Shown: piece by piece, positions 62,776-64,000 of the stretch
Numbering within the stretch: the first letter of the stretch is position 1
How the letters are laid out: the number at the start of each line of letters is the position of its first letter
NCBI GenBank assembly: GCA_007844125.1
Contig: CM017557.1
Location: 61,451,411-61,515,410, forward strand
DNA length: 64,000 nucleotides
Direction of reading: 5' to 3'
Origin: Sinonovacula constricta
Lineage: Eukaryota; Mollusca; Bivalvia; Cardiida; Solecurtidae
Translations under genes and position numbers: made by a program
The notes under the pieces: generated by a model
What the model saw: only the letters and a program-made list of their open reading frames with translations
The model's database searches: none
Told to the model about the DNA's origin: nothing

Positions 62776-63937
62776 GACAAGGACATCAAGAAGCAGACTA
62801 GATCCATGCACAGGCTGACACCAGGACTTGTCGTCACATGATTGAATGTTTGCGTGCGGCTGCACAATCAGTGTTTGCTCTATTAAGGCAGTCATTTGGC
62901 GGCAGTGAAAATTACTTATTGTAACCCATATACGTCTGAACATTATTAGTTGAAGCTCTTTTACAGTAATTCAACGTGTATTAGAGAATAACGTACTAAT
63001 TTGTATAATATTCTGCTGGCATGTTCGGAAGCATTTTTCAAAATAAGTCGACAAAAGAGTTAAGTAAATTAGTTTTGTGTGTATGTGAGACAAAAGTCAT
63101 GGGATGTGTGATGCAAGCTTTTGAGAAGGAAAGCAATCCAACAGTTTTAACATAACAGTTTATTAGCGTTTTGTTTTTACAGAAAGCTCAAGGTGGCAAT
63201 ATTAGATTGACAATGATTAGAATATTGAACTGATGAGGGATCTATCATTATCAGAGTGTCAAAAGCAGAGGGGTCCTCCATTATTTATCTTCTTCAAAGT
63301 ATCTTTGATCTGGGAAAAAATCCGTCTTATGGCATGTCCTTATTTTAGTGACAAAGTTGACTGTTTTATAAATCACTGTGCGTATTAATGGCATGGCGTT
63401 ATTGTTTTTTTTAAACCCTAAATGCAGTTGAATGGCCAAGGGGTAACAGGCTGACGGAGATAGTTGATTTAGCAGAGGAGATAACTTGCTATTTGTCATC
63501 ATTGTCAGCCGGGTTGTATACTGTACAGCCACCTTTGTAGGGTTAGTTGACAAATTATGCCCTGTAGTTGTCATAAAGATATGAACTCCCAGTCCTGACT
63601 GTGAAGATTTAGACAGATGCTAAACATAGCGACCTGTCATGTAAATACAAACATCATACCACCGTGTAACTAATTTATCCTGAGCGATTGAAAAAAAATG
63701 TGGGCATGTTGATAGTTATGTATATCCATTTTTTAGGTAGAGTATAAATTATTTTTATTATGTTAAAATAAATGTAAATGTTTGTTAATTTAAATATTTC
63801 AGCTGATGATTTTTGTATGGTTCAAAACAATTTTTTCTTGACATTTTGATTTTATCCTGTCTGTAGTTGAGGAACAACCCTCATAACCGTAACATTACAC
63901 AAAGTGGCTGAAAATGTTGAGACTTTTGGTCTGTTAT

Positions 63938-64000
63938 GTCCTTGAATCGAACCCACAACCTGCAGAGTCAGTCCACAACATGTTACTTCTTGGGTCGGTG
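63938..64000 (-). mobile_element. tRNA-like SINE head cut by the window edge
   Basis: On the minus strand it reads CACCGACCCAAGAAGTAACA (A-box-like region) to GTTGTGGGTTCGATTCAAG (excellent B box). The body would continue toward lower coordinates but is not recognisable. A tRNA gene is unlikely, since no acceptor or anticodon stem could be drawn. Confidence 0.5.

Larger units (their letters stand above)
25617..64000 (-). other. Large upstream intron of the MEIS-type gene (partial)
   Basis: On the minus strand, everything upstream of the 25616 acceptor should be intron until the exon carrying the first two homeodomain helices (KRGIFPK...HLTHPYP...VNNW). I looked for reverse-complement traces of that segment and did not find it, so the intron probably continues past the window. 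The stretch holds SINEs, tandem arrays, triplet tracts and some GC-richer single-copy-looking stretches listed separately. A nested gene cannot be excluded, but none is supported. Confidence 0.6.

Overview
The window looks like AT-rich, intron- and repeat-dominated animal nuclear DNA, most likely from a bivalve mollusc. There are no bacterial-style gene arrays, and coding exons are short with canonical GT/AG borders. tRNA-derived SINE-like repeats, a MITE-like family, minisatellites and triplet microsatellites are scattered throughout. The bivalve assignment is inferred from the repeat style and from the mix of vertebrate-like and divergent residues in the one gene; it is not proven.

The only gene I can support is the 3' part of a MEIS/homothorax-type TALE homeobox gene on the minus strand. 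Three exons are visible, in transcription order. Positions 25616-25557 encode the end of homeodomain helix 3 plus the conserved QPMIDQSNRA flank. Positions 20379-20293 encode a short linker exon. Positions 17446-17112 encode the His/Met/Gly/Ser-rich C-terminus, ending IQDIHAG and a TAA stop. A 3'UTR follows, with a poly(A) signal at 16911-16906. The exon carrying the rest of the homeodomain was not found between 25.6 kb and 64 kb, so the right-hand 38 kb is read as one large, partial intron.

The most notable observation is a single extra base (25588) in the 25557-25616 exon. It shifts the frame inside the deeply conserved RRRIV-QPMIDQSNRA segment and creates a stop within the same exon. The two downstream exons remain open in the original frame and phase. 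This is either an assembly error or allele, or a real lesion.

Layout: 1-16.9 kb is gene-poor sequence downstream of the gene (poly-C plus pyrimidine tract, two MITE copies, a 35/39/43-bp minisatellite, a SINE). 16.9-25.6 kb holds the three exons and two introns (G-quadruplex motif, a 177-bp duplication, a MITE, a SINE, a cluster of MEIS-type TGACAG sites). 25.6-64 kb is intron with several SINE families, 21-bp, 39-bp, 31-bp and 44-bp tandem arrays, an inverted/tandem 31-bp structure, (GAT)n tracts, and a few GC-richer non-repetitive stretches that may be regulatory. I found no convincing second protein gene, canonical tRNA gene, rRNA or CRISPR array.
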